The notes under the pieces were generated by a model. That model made no database searches. It was not told the DNA's origin and saw nothing but the letters and a program-made list of their open reading frames with translations. The position numbers and the translations under genes were made by a program. From contig NZ_BNGS01000012.1 in assembly GCF_014905555.1 (NCBI RefSeq), forward strand, positions 243,397 to 307,396: 64,000 bases of DNA, in the 5' to 3' direction. The stretch comes from Streptomyces sp. Y2F8-2. GTDB lineage: Bacteria > Actinomycetota > Actinomycetes > Streptomycetales > Streptomycetaceae. Positions 43,811 to 51,860 of the stretch are shown piece after piece (the first letter of the stretch is position 1; every line of letters starts with the position of its first letter).

Positions 43811-44184
43811 CCATGGCAGACGCACGCGCCTTTCACCTGGGCCCGACACTCCTGGGGGTGGTGCTGGAGGCCGCCCACTCCAGCGTGGTGTGGTGGGAGG
43901 AGGACACCCTGTGCCTGCCTTCACCGCACCTGCCCGTCCTGGCCGGGGTGACCGTCGCCCTCGTGCAGGAACGCGCCGCCCGGACCGGCGTCCGCGTGGC
44001 CCACCGCGAGCGCACCGTCGAGGAACTCGACGGCCGCGAGGTGTGGCTGGTGAACGCCCTGCACGGCATCCGGCCCGTGACGGAGTGGACGGAACGGTCC
44101 ATGACGGCGGGATGTGCCGCACGCGCGCCGCAATGGCGGGGCTGGCTCGACGACATCATGGAGCCGTTGCCGGAAAGTCACTGA
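43807..44184 (+). pseudogene. Truncated PabC-like class IV PLP enzyme (C-terminal half)
   Basis: GTG 43807 overlaps the ligase stop. From VLEAAHSSVVWWEEDTLCLP onward the product matches the C-terminal half of PabC/class IV aminotransferases, including LPVLAGVTVALVQERAA and EVWLVNALHGIRPVTEW. The N-terminal half, which holds the catalytic PLP-binding lysine, is missing and replaced by about 16 unrelated residues. The protein is therefore unlikely to be an active lyase. It may be the remnant of a pabC that completed the pabAB pathway. Confidence 0.7.
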
Positions 44185-44289
44185 ATTCCACAGCGCTTGA
44201 GGGAGACACGGGAAGGAGATTCGCTTTTGATCATGGGGCGACTCTGTCCCTGAAATGAGGACCGGTCGGCGAGGAACCGGGAATTCCTT

Positions 44290-45891
44290 TCATGCCGATC
44301 CCTTGTACACGTCCTTCACGTTGGGGCGCGGCGCGGGGCGATGGCGGGCGGCCGGGCCCAGCGCGAAGGCGTGCAGCAGGTTCTCCGTGGTCCGGGCGAC
44401 GAAGGCGCGGGTGCGGGTGTCCATGCCGTGGTCGTGGCCCCCGTCCGGGGTGCCGGCCATCAGGGCCTCCACCCAGCGCATGGTGCCGGTGGCGAAGACC
44501 CCCGCCCCGCTCGGCACCGTGTAGTACGCCGAGTCGCTGGTGCTGCGCCGGCCGTTGCACACCAGCGGCGAATGGGCCGTGATCTCCAAGGGCTCCGGGA
44601 CGGGGGCGCCCGGGGTGACCCGGTCGTACTCCACACCGACCAGATGGCCGAAGCCGTCCCCGGGGCGTACACCCGTGCCCTCGTACAGCCAGTGGTCGGC
44701 CGCGTGCACGACGTACGGCGCGTCCGTCGGATACCCCTCGTACAGCACGCCCGTCATCGACGACTCCGGGTCGGCTCCGGGGGCCTGACGGAAGTCCGTC
44801 GTCACCAGCGTGGGGTGGGTGCTGTAGCAGGGGTCGGAGCGGTAGGAGGACTTGTAGCAGACCACCGTACGGTCGGGCTGCGCCTCGCCCTGCTCGAGCC
44901 GGACCCGGCGGAAGCAGGTGTTGGCGCCCAGGAACGCCACGTTGGTGCCCGCGTCGCGGGCCTGGGTGACGTGCCGGCGCTGCTCCGGGGTCCAGTACTC
45001 GTCGTGACCGAGGCAGATGACGGCCCTCGCGCCCCGCAGCACCCCCGGGTCGCGGTGCACGTCCGTCCCGGTGGTGTAGGCGAGGGGAATCCCGAGCCGT
45101 TCGGCCAGCACCACCGCCGCCCGCTCGTACACCAGGAACTTCTCCGCGCCGCTGGAGTCGTAGGGCCGGTCGAAGCTGACGGCGAGGGACCGGGCGGCAT
45201 ACGCACCGGAGGGACCCTCGTAGAGGCTGTAACCGCCCCACCGGTTGTACGCCTGCCAGGTCGCCGGGGCGTGCATCAGCACCGTACGGCCCGCTCCCTG
45301 CGTGGAGCGCACGATCAGCGGGACGTACCGCTGGTGGCCGCCCTCCGCGTCCAGCCGCAGCAGATACGCGCCCTCCGGCCAGCCCGCCGTGCTGAAGGCG
45401 AGCGTGCGCTTCCAGCCGGTGCGGACGGTACGGGTGCCGGACGTCAGGTGCGGCTCGGCCTGGACGCGGCCCCGTACGCGCCCGGAGGCCCAGACCAGCC
45501 GGGCCTCGGCCCCGCCGTACCAGCCCACGCGGAAGGCCGAGACGCGGAAGGAGGACGCGGTCGTCGACACATACAGACCGCACTCCTCGCCCGGGGTCAC
45601 GCTCACCCGGTCCGCATACCCGACGACGGCCGTCGCGGGACCTTGGGAGCGGATACGCCAATCGGGTGTCCCGGCGCGGTCCCGCTCCGCCTCGGGGCGG
45701 TGCGAAGCGGCCGCCGGCGGATGGTCGTGTGCGGAAGGGGGCGGGTCGCAGGCGGCGGCCGCCCCGGCGCCCGCGCACGCTTGAAGGAAGGTCCTGCGCC
45801 GCAGCCACGGTACGTGCTCCGTCCCGTGCCACGGCACCTCCCGCCGGTCAGGGCCCACATCTCCTCCCGTGCGTCCGCCTCGGGTGCCCAC
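44290..45891 (-). CDS. Secreted N,N-dimethylformamidase beta-subunit-like protein
   Basis: This 533-residue protein has a twin-arginine signal (RRRTFLQACAGAGAAAAC) whose final Cys suggests a lipobox. The mature part begins with an Ig-like beta domain (SVTPGEECGLYVSTTASSFR). A DMFase-like large domain follows, with APATWQAYNRWGGYSLYE, CLGHDEYWTPEQRRH and FLGANTCFRRVR. Family members hydrolyse formamides, but most actinobacterial secreted relatives are uncharacterised. GTG 45891 has GGGGAG just upstream; the exact start is uncertain. Confidence 0.85.
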   Translation of the reverse strand: MGTRGGRTGGDVGPDRREVPWHGTEHVPWLRRRTFLQACAGAGAAAACDPPPSAHDHPPAAASHRPEAERDRAGTPDWRIRSQGPATAVVGYADRVSVTPGEECGLYVSTTASSFRVSAFRVGWYGGAEARLVWASGRVRGRVQAEPHLTSGTRTVRTGWKRTLAFSTAGWPEGAYLLRLDAEGGHQRYVPLIVRSTQGAGRTVLMHAPATWQAYNRWGGYSLYEGPSGAYAARSLAVSFDRPYDSSGAEKFLVYERAAVVLAERLGIPLAYTTGTDVHRDPGVLRGARAVICLGHDEYWTPEQRRHVTQARDAGTNVAFLGANTCFRRVRLEQGEAQPDRTVVCYKSSYRSDPCYSTHPTLVTTDFRQAPGADPESSMTGVLYEGYPTDAPYVVHAADHWLYEGTGVRPGDGFGHLVGVEYDRVTPGAPVPEPLEITAHSPLVCNGRRSTSDSAYYTVPSGAGVFATGTMRWVEALMAGTPDGGHDHGMDTRTRAFVARTTENLLHAFALGPAARHRPAPRPNVKDVYKGSA

Positions 45892-45938
45892 CGCTCCCCG
45901 CGCGAGTCAGCGTGGCACAGCACGCGGGGGCGCGCGCC

Positions 45939-47123
45939 TCAAGGAGGCGCCGGGCGCAGCGCCTGCAGCACCGCCCAGGCGACGGACACGAACGGCACGG
46001 CCACCACGGCACCGACCACGCCCGCGACGATGCTGCCCGCGAGGACGGAGACGGCGACGACCAGAGGGTGCAGGCGGACGGCCCAGCTCATCACGAGGGG
46101 GTGCAGGACGTGCCCCTCGATCTCTCCGATGACGACGATGAGCAGCACCACGGCCGCCGCCGTGATCGGGCCGCGCCCGGCCAGGGCGACCACGGTGGCC
46201 ACGGCGAGCGCGACAGGCGAGCCGACCAGCGGCACGAACGTGGCGAAGAACTCCAGCAGGGTGAGCGGCAGCGCGAGCGGCACCCGAAGCAACAACAGGA
46301 CGATGCCGACGAGGATGGCGTTGGTGCCGGCCACGATGATGATGCCCCGCGTGTACCCGGCGAAGGTCCGCCAGGCCGCGTGCCCCGCCCGGTCCCACGC
46401 CGGTCGGGCACCCCGGGGGAGGAGCTGGTCGCGCACCCAGGACCACAGGCGTTCGCCCGAGTGGATGAAGAAGACGGCGAAGAACAGCGCGAGGGCGAGC
46501 CCGGTGACCAGCTCGACGACCCGGCTCAGCCCGCTGAGTGCGCTGCTGAACACGGCCGCCCGGTGGGACGAGAGATACGAGCCGATCTGGTCCTGCAGAT
46601 GCGAGAGACTCTTGTGACTGATCCGGAACGGCGGGCCCTCGAGCCATCGTTCGATCCTGTTGATGCCGCCGCGGAACTCCCCGGTCAGTCTTCCCCACTC
46701 GCCCGCCACGGCCTCACCCACGAGGGCGAACAGGGCGAGCAGGAGCAGCAGGCTCCCGACGAGCGAGACCGCGACGGTCAGGGGCCGTGGCAACCAGCGG
46801 CCGAGGAGGTCGGCCAGGGGGCGCAGCACCGAGGTGATCACCAGTGCGAGGAACCACGAGACGGCGATGAGCTGGAAGCGGCCCAGAATGGTGAAGACGC
46901 CGTAGACGACGAGCCCGACGAGGACCAGGCGCCAGGCGTAGGCGGCGGCGACGCGCAGCCAGGGAACGACACGCTCGGCCGCGGGCACCCGTTCGGCGGC
47001 CCGGGCGCGCGGAGGGAGGCGCACGGACGGGGACGGCCGGCTGCCCCGCACCACACCCACCCCGCGCCGCCCCTTCCCGCCCGCGTCCGCCACCACACCT
47101 CCCGCGCGCCGGCTACCGGTCAC
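45939..47123 (-). CDS. AI-2E family transporter (PerM-like)
   Basis: This 394-residue membrane protein has about eight hydrophobic segments after a basic tail. It contains the large central loop and the late pattern GIIIVAGTNAILVGI, FATFVPLVGSP and HVLHPLVMSWAVRLHPLVV typical of AI-2E/PerM proteins. Substrate is unknown; no LuxS pathway is implied. Starts at 47123 or near 47093 are possible. The DMFase-like gene follows after 47 bp on the same strand. Confidence 0.9.
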   Translation of the reverse strand: MTGSRRAGGVVADAGGKGRRGVGVVRGSRPSPSVRLPPRARAAERVPAAERVVPWLRVAAAYAWRLVLVGLVVYGVFTILGRFQLIAVSWFLALVITSVLRPLADLLGRWLPRPLTVAVSLVGSLLLLLALFALVGEAVAGEWGRLTGEFRGGINRIERWLEGPPFRISHKSLSHLQDQIGSYLSSHRAAVFSSALSGLSRVVELVTGLALALFFAVFFIHSGERLWSWVRDQLLPRGARPAWDRAGHAAWRTFAGYTRGIIIVAGTNAILVGIVLLLLRVPLALPLTLLEFFATFVPLVGSPVALAVATVVALAGRGPITAAAVVLLIVVIGEIEGHVLHPLVMSWAVRLHPLVVAVSVLAGSIVAGVVGAVVAVPFVSVAWAVLQALRPAPP

Positions 47124-47331
47124 CTGCTGAAGTCAGTAGGCACCAACCGCACACGGGCCGCCACACCACGCGCCCCTACGGCCGACGCGATGGCCGCGCC
47201 CCGCGCACGCCGCCGACGGGTCACTCCGAGTGAGTGCAAGGGCCGCCGTCCGGGCGGAAAGTCAGTATCGTGAGGGCGGGAGAGTCGCCGTTGACCCGCA
47301 CCCTGTCTGCGTGATCCGGTCGGAGGAATCG

Positions 47332-49065
47332 ATGAGCGGGGAAGCGCGCGGGCGGTCCGAGCAGCACCTGCCGCAGCTGCGGCTTGACGAGCTGCTGGAC
47401 GAACTGCAGGCCCGCATCGACGCGGCACGCGGCACCCAGGACCGGGTGCACCGCCTCCTTCAGGCCGTCCTGTCGGTGGGACGCGAACTCGATCTGGCGC
47501 AGGTGCTGCGCAGCATCGTCGAGGCGGCCGTGGTGCTCGTCGACGCCGAGTACGGCGCGCTGGGCGTCATCGGCGACGACCTCACGCTCTCCCAGTTCCT
47601 CACCGTCGGCGTCAGTGAGGACGCGCGGACGAGGATCGGGGCACTGCCCAGCGGGCACGGCATCCTCGGCGAGCTGATCCGCCATCCGGAGCCGCTGCGC
47701 CTGTCCGAGCTCTCCGACCACCCGGCCTCCTACGGCTTCCCGGCCCACCACCCGCCGATGCACTCGTTCCTCGGCGTGCCGATCAGGGTCCGCGACCAGG
47801 TGTTCGGCAACCTCTACCTCACCGAGAAGCGCGGCGCCGAGGAGTTCGACGCCGAGGACGAGGCCGTGCTCTCCGCCCTGGCGGTGGCGGCCGGCGTCGC
47901 GATCGAGAACGCCCGGCTCTACGAGGAGACCCGGCTGCGTGAGCGCTGGGTGAGGGCCAGCTCCCAGGTCACGAGCGCCCTGTTGTCGGGTGCTCCGAGC
48001 GCGGACGTGCTGGAGCTGATCGTCGAGCAGGCGCGCCGGATCGCCTCCGCAGAGGTCGGCATGATCGCCGAACGGGTCCCCGGGGAGGACGTGCTGCGCC
48101 CCCTGCTCGCGGTCGGTCGCGAGGCCGACAGGCGCCGCGGTCTCGTGATGTCCCGCCAGGACGGTTTCGTGGAGGCCGCGCTGAGCACCGCCGAACCGGT
48201 GGTCAGCCCCGACATCCGGCACGACCCCCGGATCGACCCGGATTCGGCGCTGTGGGCCGGGCTCGGCCCCGTGGTCGGTGTACCGCTGGTGGCGAGCGGC
48301 AAGTCCATCGGCGTCCTGGTGCTCGGGCGCACCGCGGGGCGCACCCCGTTCACGGACACCGACGCCGGCCCCCTGCTCGGCTTCGCGGGGCAGGCGGCGC
48401 TGGCGCTCGAGCTGGCCGAGCGGCGCCGGGACGCCGAGCAGATCGCACTGCTGAAGGACCACGACCGGATCGCCCGCGACCTGCACGACCTCGCGATCCA
48501 GCGGCTGTTCGCGGCCGGCATGACCCTGCAGAGCACCCAGCGCTTCGTCGACCACCCCGAGGCCGCCGAACGGCTCTCGCGGACCGTCGACGACCTCGAC
48601 GAGACCATCAAGATCATCCGTTCCACCATCTTCGGGCTGCGCGCACACGGCGACCGGAGGCAGGAGGAGTCCGGGCTGCGCAGACGGGTGTCGGATGCGG
48701 TGACGGCGTCGGCCGACTCGCTGGGTTTCACGCCCGCGCTGCGCATCGAGGGCCTGGTGGACACCGACGTCCCGGGCGACGTAGCCGACGATGTGACCGC
48801 TGTGCTCGGGGAGGCCCTGAGCAACGTGGCCCGGCACTCCGGGGCACGGGCCGTGGACGTCCATCTGCGGCTCGGCGGGGGCGAGCTGACCCTCACGGTG
48901 GCCGACGACGGCTGTGGCGTGCCCGCCGGTGCCGTCCGCAGCGGCCTGCGGAACCTCGAGGAACGGGCCGTCGCCCTCGGCGGCACGCTCGGCGTGGGGG
49001 AAGGCCCGCAGGGCGGCGGGACACGGCTGGTGTGGCGTGTTCCGGTGCGGTCGGCGGGCGAGTGA
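47332..49065 (+). CDS. GAF-domain sensor histidine kinase (DevS/OsdK-like)
   Basis: This 577-residue protein has no membrane segment. Two GAF domains (about 50-200 and 220-370) are followed by a HisKA_3 dimerisation domain with DHDRIARDLHDLAIQRLFAAG (phospho-His) and a HATPase with ALSNVARHSGARAV and GCGVP. The first GAF contains PPMHSFLGVPIRVRDQVFGN, the segment conserved in DevS/DosT heme sensors of M. tuberculosis and OsdK of S. coelicolor. It probably senses oxygen, NO/CO or redox. It is convergent with the response regulator gene. ATG 47332 has GGAGGAATC. Confidence 0.92.
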   Translation: MSGEARGRSEQHLPQLRLDELLDELQARIDAARGTQDRVHRLLQAVLSVGRELDLAQVLRSIVEAAVVLVDAEYGALGVIGDDLTLSQFLTVGVSEDARTRIGALPSGHGILGELIRHPEPLRLSELSDHPASYGFPAHHPPMHSFLGVPIRVRDQVFGNLYLTEKRGAEEFDAEDEAVLSALAVAAGVAIENARLYEETRLRERWVRASSQVTSALLSGAPSADVLELIVEQARRIASAEVGMIAERVPGEDVLRPLLAVGREADRRRGLVMSRQDGFVEAALSTAEPVVSPDIRHDPRIDPDSALWAGLGPVVGVPLVASGKSIGVLVLGRTAGRTPFTDTDAGPLLGFAGQAALALELAERRRDAEQIALLKDHDRIARDLHDLAIQRLFAAGMTLQSTQRFVDHPEAAERLSRTVDDLDETIKIIRSTIFGLRAHGDRRQEESGLRRRVSDAVTASADSLGFTPALRIEGLVDTDVPGDVADDVTAVLGEALSNVARHSGARAVDVHLRLGGGELTLTVADDGCGVPAGAVRSGLRNLEERAVALGGTLGVGEGPQGGGTRLVWRVPVRSAGE

Positions 49066-49120
49066 CGGGCGGCCGGTGGGTGACTGGCGGTGCGGGTCCC
49101 GAAGTGCCTGCGGGTACGGC

Positions 49121-49822
49121 TCAGCGGGCGGTGCGTTCCGCCGACTCGGACGGTTCCAGGTGGGTGGCGAGGACGGCCGCCTGGACGCGGCGCTGCACGC
49201 CCAGCTTGGCCAGCAGCCTCGAGATGTGGTTCTTGACCGTCTTCTCCGACAGATAGAGCCTCTTGCCGATCTCCCGGTTGGTCAGCCCGTCCCCGATCAG
49301 CGCGAGGATGTCACGCTCGCGCGGGGACAGGCTCGCCAGTTCGGGTGACAGGGCCGGCTGCTCGGCGGGGTCGGCGCGCAGCGAGTGCATCAGCCGCGCG
49401 GTCGTCGCCGGGTCGAGCATCGACTGGCCGGAGGCGACGGTGCGGACCGCGGACACCAGGTCGGAGCCCCTGATCTGCTTCAGGACGTAGCCCGAGGCGC
49501 CCGCCATGATCGCGTCGAGCAGCGCGTCCTCGTCGTCGAACGAGGTCAGCATCAGACAGGCCAGCTCCGGCATGTGGCTGCGCAGCTCACGGCAGACGGT
49601 GATGCCGTCGCCGTCCGGCAGGCGCACGTCGAGGACGGCCACATCCGGCTGCACCGCCGGGCCACGGGCGAGCGCGTGTTCGACGGTGTCGGCGTCCCCG
49701 ACCACCGAGATGTCGGGTTCGGCCTCCAGCAGGTCGGCCAGGCCACGCCGCACGACCTCGTGGTCGTCCAGCAGGAACACCCGGATCGGGTCCTGCTCGC
49801 TGAAGGTGCGCGCCTCGGCCAT
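49121..49822 (-). CDS. NarL-type response regulator (DevR/OsdR-like)
   Basis: This 233-residue regulator has a receiver domain (FLLDDHEVVRRGL, phospho-Asp in AVLDVRLPDG, Lys in GYVLKQIRG) and a LuxR-type HTH (LSPRERDILALIGDGLTNREI, LYLSEKTVKNHISRLLAKL). It is the probable partner of the kinase encoded opposite. GAGGAG precedes ATG 49822. A palindromic box lies about 96 bp upstream, suggesting autoregulation. Confidence 0.93.
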   Translation of the reverse strand: MAEARTFSEQDPIRVFLLDDHEVVRRGLADLLEAEPDISVVGDADTVEHALARGPAVQPDVAVLDVRLPDGDGITVCRELRSHMPELACLMLTSFDDEDALLDAIMAGASGYVLKQIRGSDLVSAVRTVASGQSMLDPATTARLMHSLRADPAEQPALSPELASLSPRERDILALIGDGLTNREIGKRLYLSEKTVKNHISRLLAKLGVQRRVQAAVLATHLEPSESAERTAR

Positions 49823-49917
49823 GACGACTCCTCGTTCCCCTGTCGAACCTCTGCCCAAGGACGGACCGCGGGCCGCCCACTGTCGACGATCATCACGCGC
49901 CCCGCCCGCACGCACTA

Positions 49918-49931
49918 GGGCCGACCGGCCC
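49918..49931. promoter_or_regulatory. Palindromic GGGCCG-CGGCCC box upstream of response regulator
   Basis: GGGCCGACCGGCCC, a near-perfect dyad, lies 96-109 bp before the response-regulator start. The identical 14-mer occurs at 54413. Confidence 0.6.
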
Positions 49932-50058
49932 CAGTCGCCGCCGTGTGCCCTTTTTGGCCCTGCCGCCGCGGACCGGCAGCCCCGTGGCGAGCCGTCCCCC
50001 GGAGCGACCGCCGCCCCTGAGGGGACCGTCCCGGTCACCACGGCCTGCCGGGTCCTCG

Positions 50059-50523
50059 TCAGCCGAAGCTGCCGCTGCCGTAGGGGGCGTACAGGTCCAG
50101 CAGCCGGGTGCGTTCCGAGCCGAGGCGGTGGGACAGGATGCAGCCCGCCCACTGGGCGACCGCGAAGCCGAGCACTGGGTCGTCCTGGCACATCGAGCGG
50201 ACCGCCGCGGCGTCGAACTCGTACGCCCGTACCGGTGTCGTCGTCTCGGCGCCCAGGTGCCAGGCGTGCGGGCCGAACAGCCAGGACCAGCCGAGGAGTT
50301 CGTCGTGGCCCAGGGTCTCGATGACCGCGGCGCGGCGGCCGGGCACGTGCAGATCGAGGTCTACGGTGCCGGAGCGGATGATCCAGAACCGGTCGGCGCG
50401 TCCGCCCTCCTCGCACAGGCGGGTTCCCTGTGGGAAGGACACCTCACGGGCGGTGCGCATCAGCCGCTCGCGGTGCCGGAGGGACAGCGCACGCAGCATG
50501 CTGGTCGTGGGGGGAGCGTTCAT
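50059..50523 (-). CDS. Cyclic-nucleotide-binding-fold protein without effector domain
   Basis: This 154-residue protein is a single CAP-like sensor domain. FPQGTRLCEEGGRADRFWII and GTVDLDLHVPGRRAAV lead to the phosphate-binding-cassette region ELLGWSWLFGP and ETTTPVRAYEFDA. There is no DNA-binding domain. It is paralogous to the protein at 58472-58927; both end LLDLYxPYGSGS. ATG 50523 has GGAGG. Confidence 0.88.
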   Translation of the reverse strand: MNAPPTTSMLRALSLRHRERLMRTAREVSFPQGTRLCEEGGRADRFWIIRSGTVDLDLHVPGRRAAVIETLGHDELLGWSWLFGPHAWHLGAETTTPVRAYEFDAAAVRSMCQDDPVLGFAVAQWAGCILSHRLGSERTRLLDLYAPYGSGSFG

Positions 50524-50707
50524 CACGGCCTCCAGGGGGCGGCGTGGGGACCCGACGCTCCCAGCGTGACCCCGCCTCCCGTCCCCGGGCCATGGGCCAC
50601 ACGGCCCCCGGTCCGGGACGTCCGGCACCGCGCCGACGACCCCGGCCACCTGGGGTCGTGCGCCCCGGCCGGGCACCGCGAGGTGACGGGCCGGGCGTGG
50701 GGGCCTT

Positions 50708-50721
50708 GGGCCGTTGGGCCC
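50708..50721. promoter_or_regulatory. Palindromic box upstream of universal stress gene
   Basis: GGGCCGTTGGGCCC is a dyad 92-105 bp before the universal stress gene and 185 bp before the divergent cyclic-nucleotide-fold gene. A second GGG-N-CCC-like element follows at about 50728-50743. Confidence 0.55.
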
Positions 50722-50812
50722 CCTGATGGGTCCCTGTGGCCCCTGCGCGCGACGCCGTTCCCGCGCCAGGCTCGACGCAGGAACAGCAGAGCCCGGACAG
50801 GAGGTGCGCGCC

Positions 50813-51700
50813 ATGGTCCGGCCGGTCACCGCGGGAGTCGACGGGTCCGGCGAGAGCCTCGCGGCCGCCCACTGGGCCGCCCGGGAGGCGCTGCGCCGGG
50901 GTGCGCCGCTCCACGTCGTCCACGCCTGGAGGCGGCAACCGCTCCCGGCGCCGTCCGGCGGGTGCGGGGACGACCGGCGCGAGGTGGGCGAGCAGATCCT
51001 GGAGCGGGCCGTGCGCAGCGTGCGCGCCGCGCATCCGGGGCTGGAAGTGGAGGCACTTCTGCCGGCCGAGTCCCCGGTGACCGCGTTGCTCGCGGCGGCC
51101 GCGGATGCGGAGATGCTGGTGCTGGGATCCCGTGGTCTGGGCCGCGTCGCCGGGTTCGTGGTCGGCTGGGTGTCCCAACGTGTCGTCGCCAGGGCAGCGC
51201 GCCCCGTGGTGCTCGTACGCGCCGGTGAGACCTCCGCCGACGAGCACCTCCCGGCCCTGGACGGCGTCTCTCCCGAGGAGATCCCCGAGATCCCCTTCCG
51301 CGACGTCGTGCTCGGGCTGGACCCGCGGCACCCGCTCGACGAGCCGATCGGGTTCGCCTTCGACTCGGCCCGCCGCCGCGGCACCGCGCTGCACGTGGTC
51401 CACGCCGTCGGCGACGTCCATGCGCACGCGGCCGCGGGGCCGGAGGTGCTGGCCGAACAGGAGCACCTCGTGAACGCCGCGCTGCGGCCCTGGCGCGAGA
51501 AGTTTCCCGGGGTCCCGGTGTCCGAGACCGTCTCCACTGGCCGCCCCGCCCCGCAGCTGGTGCGTGCCTCCACCCGTGCCTGTCTCGTCGTCGTGGGGCG
51601 CCGGACACGGGACGGCGTGTTCGGCCCGCACATCGGCTCCGTCGCGCACGCCGTGCTCCACCACGTGGCCTGTCCGGTCGCCGTCGTCCCGCATGCCTGA
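50813..51700 (+). CDS. Universal stress protein, tandem UspA domains
   Basis: This 295-residue protein has two Usp domains (about 3-140 and 155-292). VTAGVDGSGESLAAAHWA and LVLGSRGLGRVAGFVVG-S carry the ATP-binding G-2x-G-9x-G motif of the first domain. LVVVGRRTRDGVFGPHIGSV gives the second. It is related to Rv1996/Rv2005c-type DosR-regulon proteins. GGAGG precedes ATG 50813. Confidence 0.95.
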   Translation: MVRPVTAGVDGSGESLAAAHWAAREALRRGAPLHVVHAWRRQPLPAPSGGCGDDRREVGEQILERAVRSVRAAHPGLEVEALLPAESPVTALLAAAADAEMLVLGSRGLGRVAGFVVGWVSQRVVARAARPVVLVRAGETSADEHLPALDGVSPEEIPEIPFRDVVLGLDPRHPLDEPIGFAFDSARRRGTALHVVHAVGDVHAHAAAGPEVLAEQEHLVNAALRPWREKFPGVPVSETVSTGRPAPQLVRASTRACLVVVGRRTRDGVFGPHIGSVAHAVLHHVACPVAVVPHA

Positions 51701-51860
51701 CACCGGTCTCGGGACGGCGGTCCGACCCCGCTGCACCGTGCCGCCTGCCCGGTCGCCGTCGCCCCCCGGCGGACGGTACCGGCGGCGTTCGTACCCCCGC
51801 ACAACGGGTACCCCAGCCCGCCGCGCCCGATGAACACCCCGACGACGTGTGGAGTCACCG

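Noticed and set aside
45939..47123. Quorum-sensing autoinducer-2 exporter
   Set aside because: The AI-2E family name is historical; nothing here indicates AI-2 synthesis, so only a general permease is claimed.
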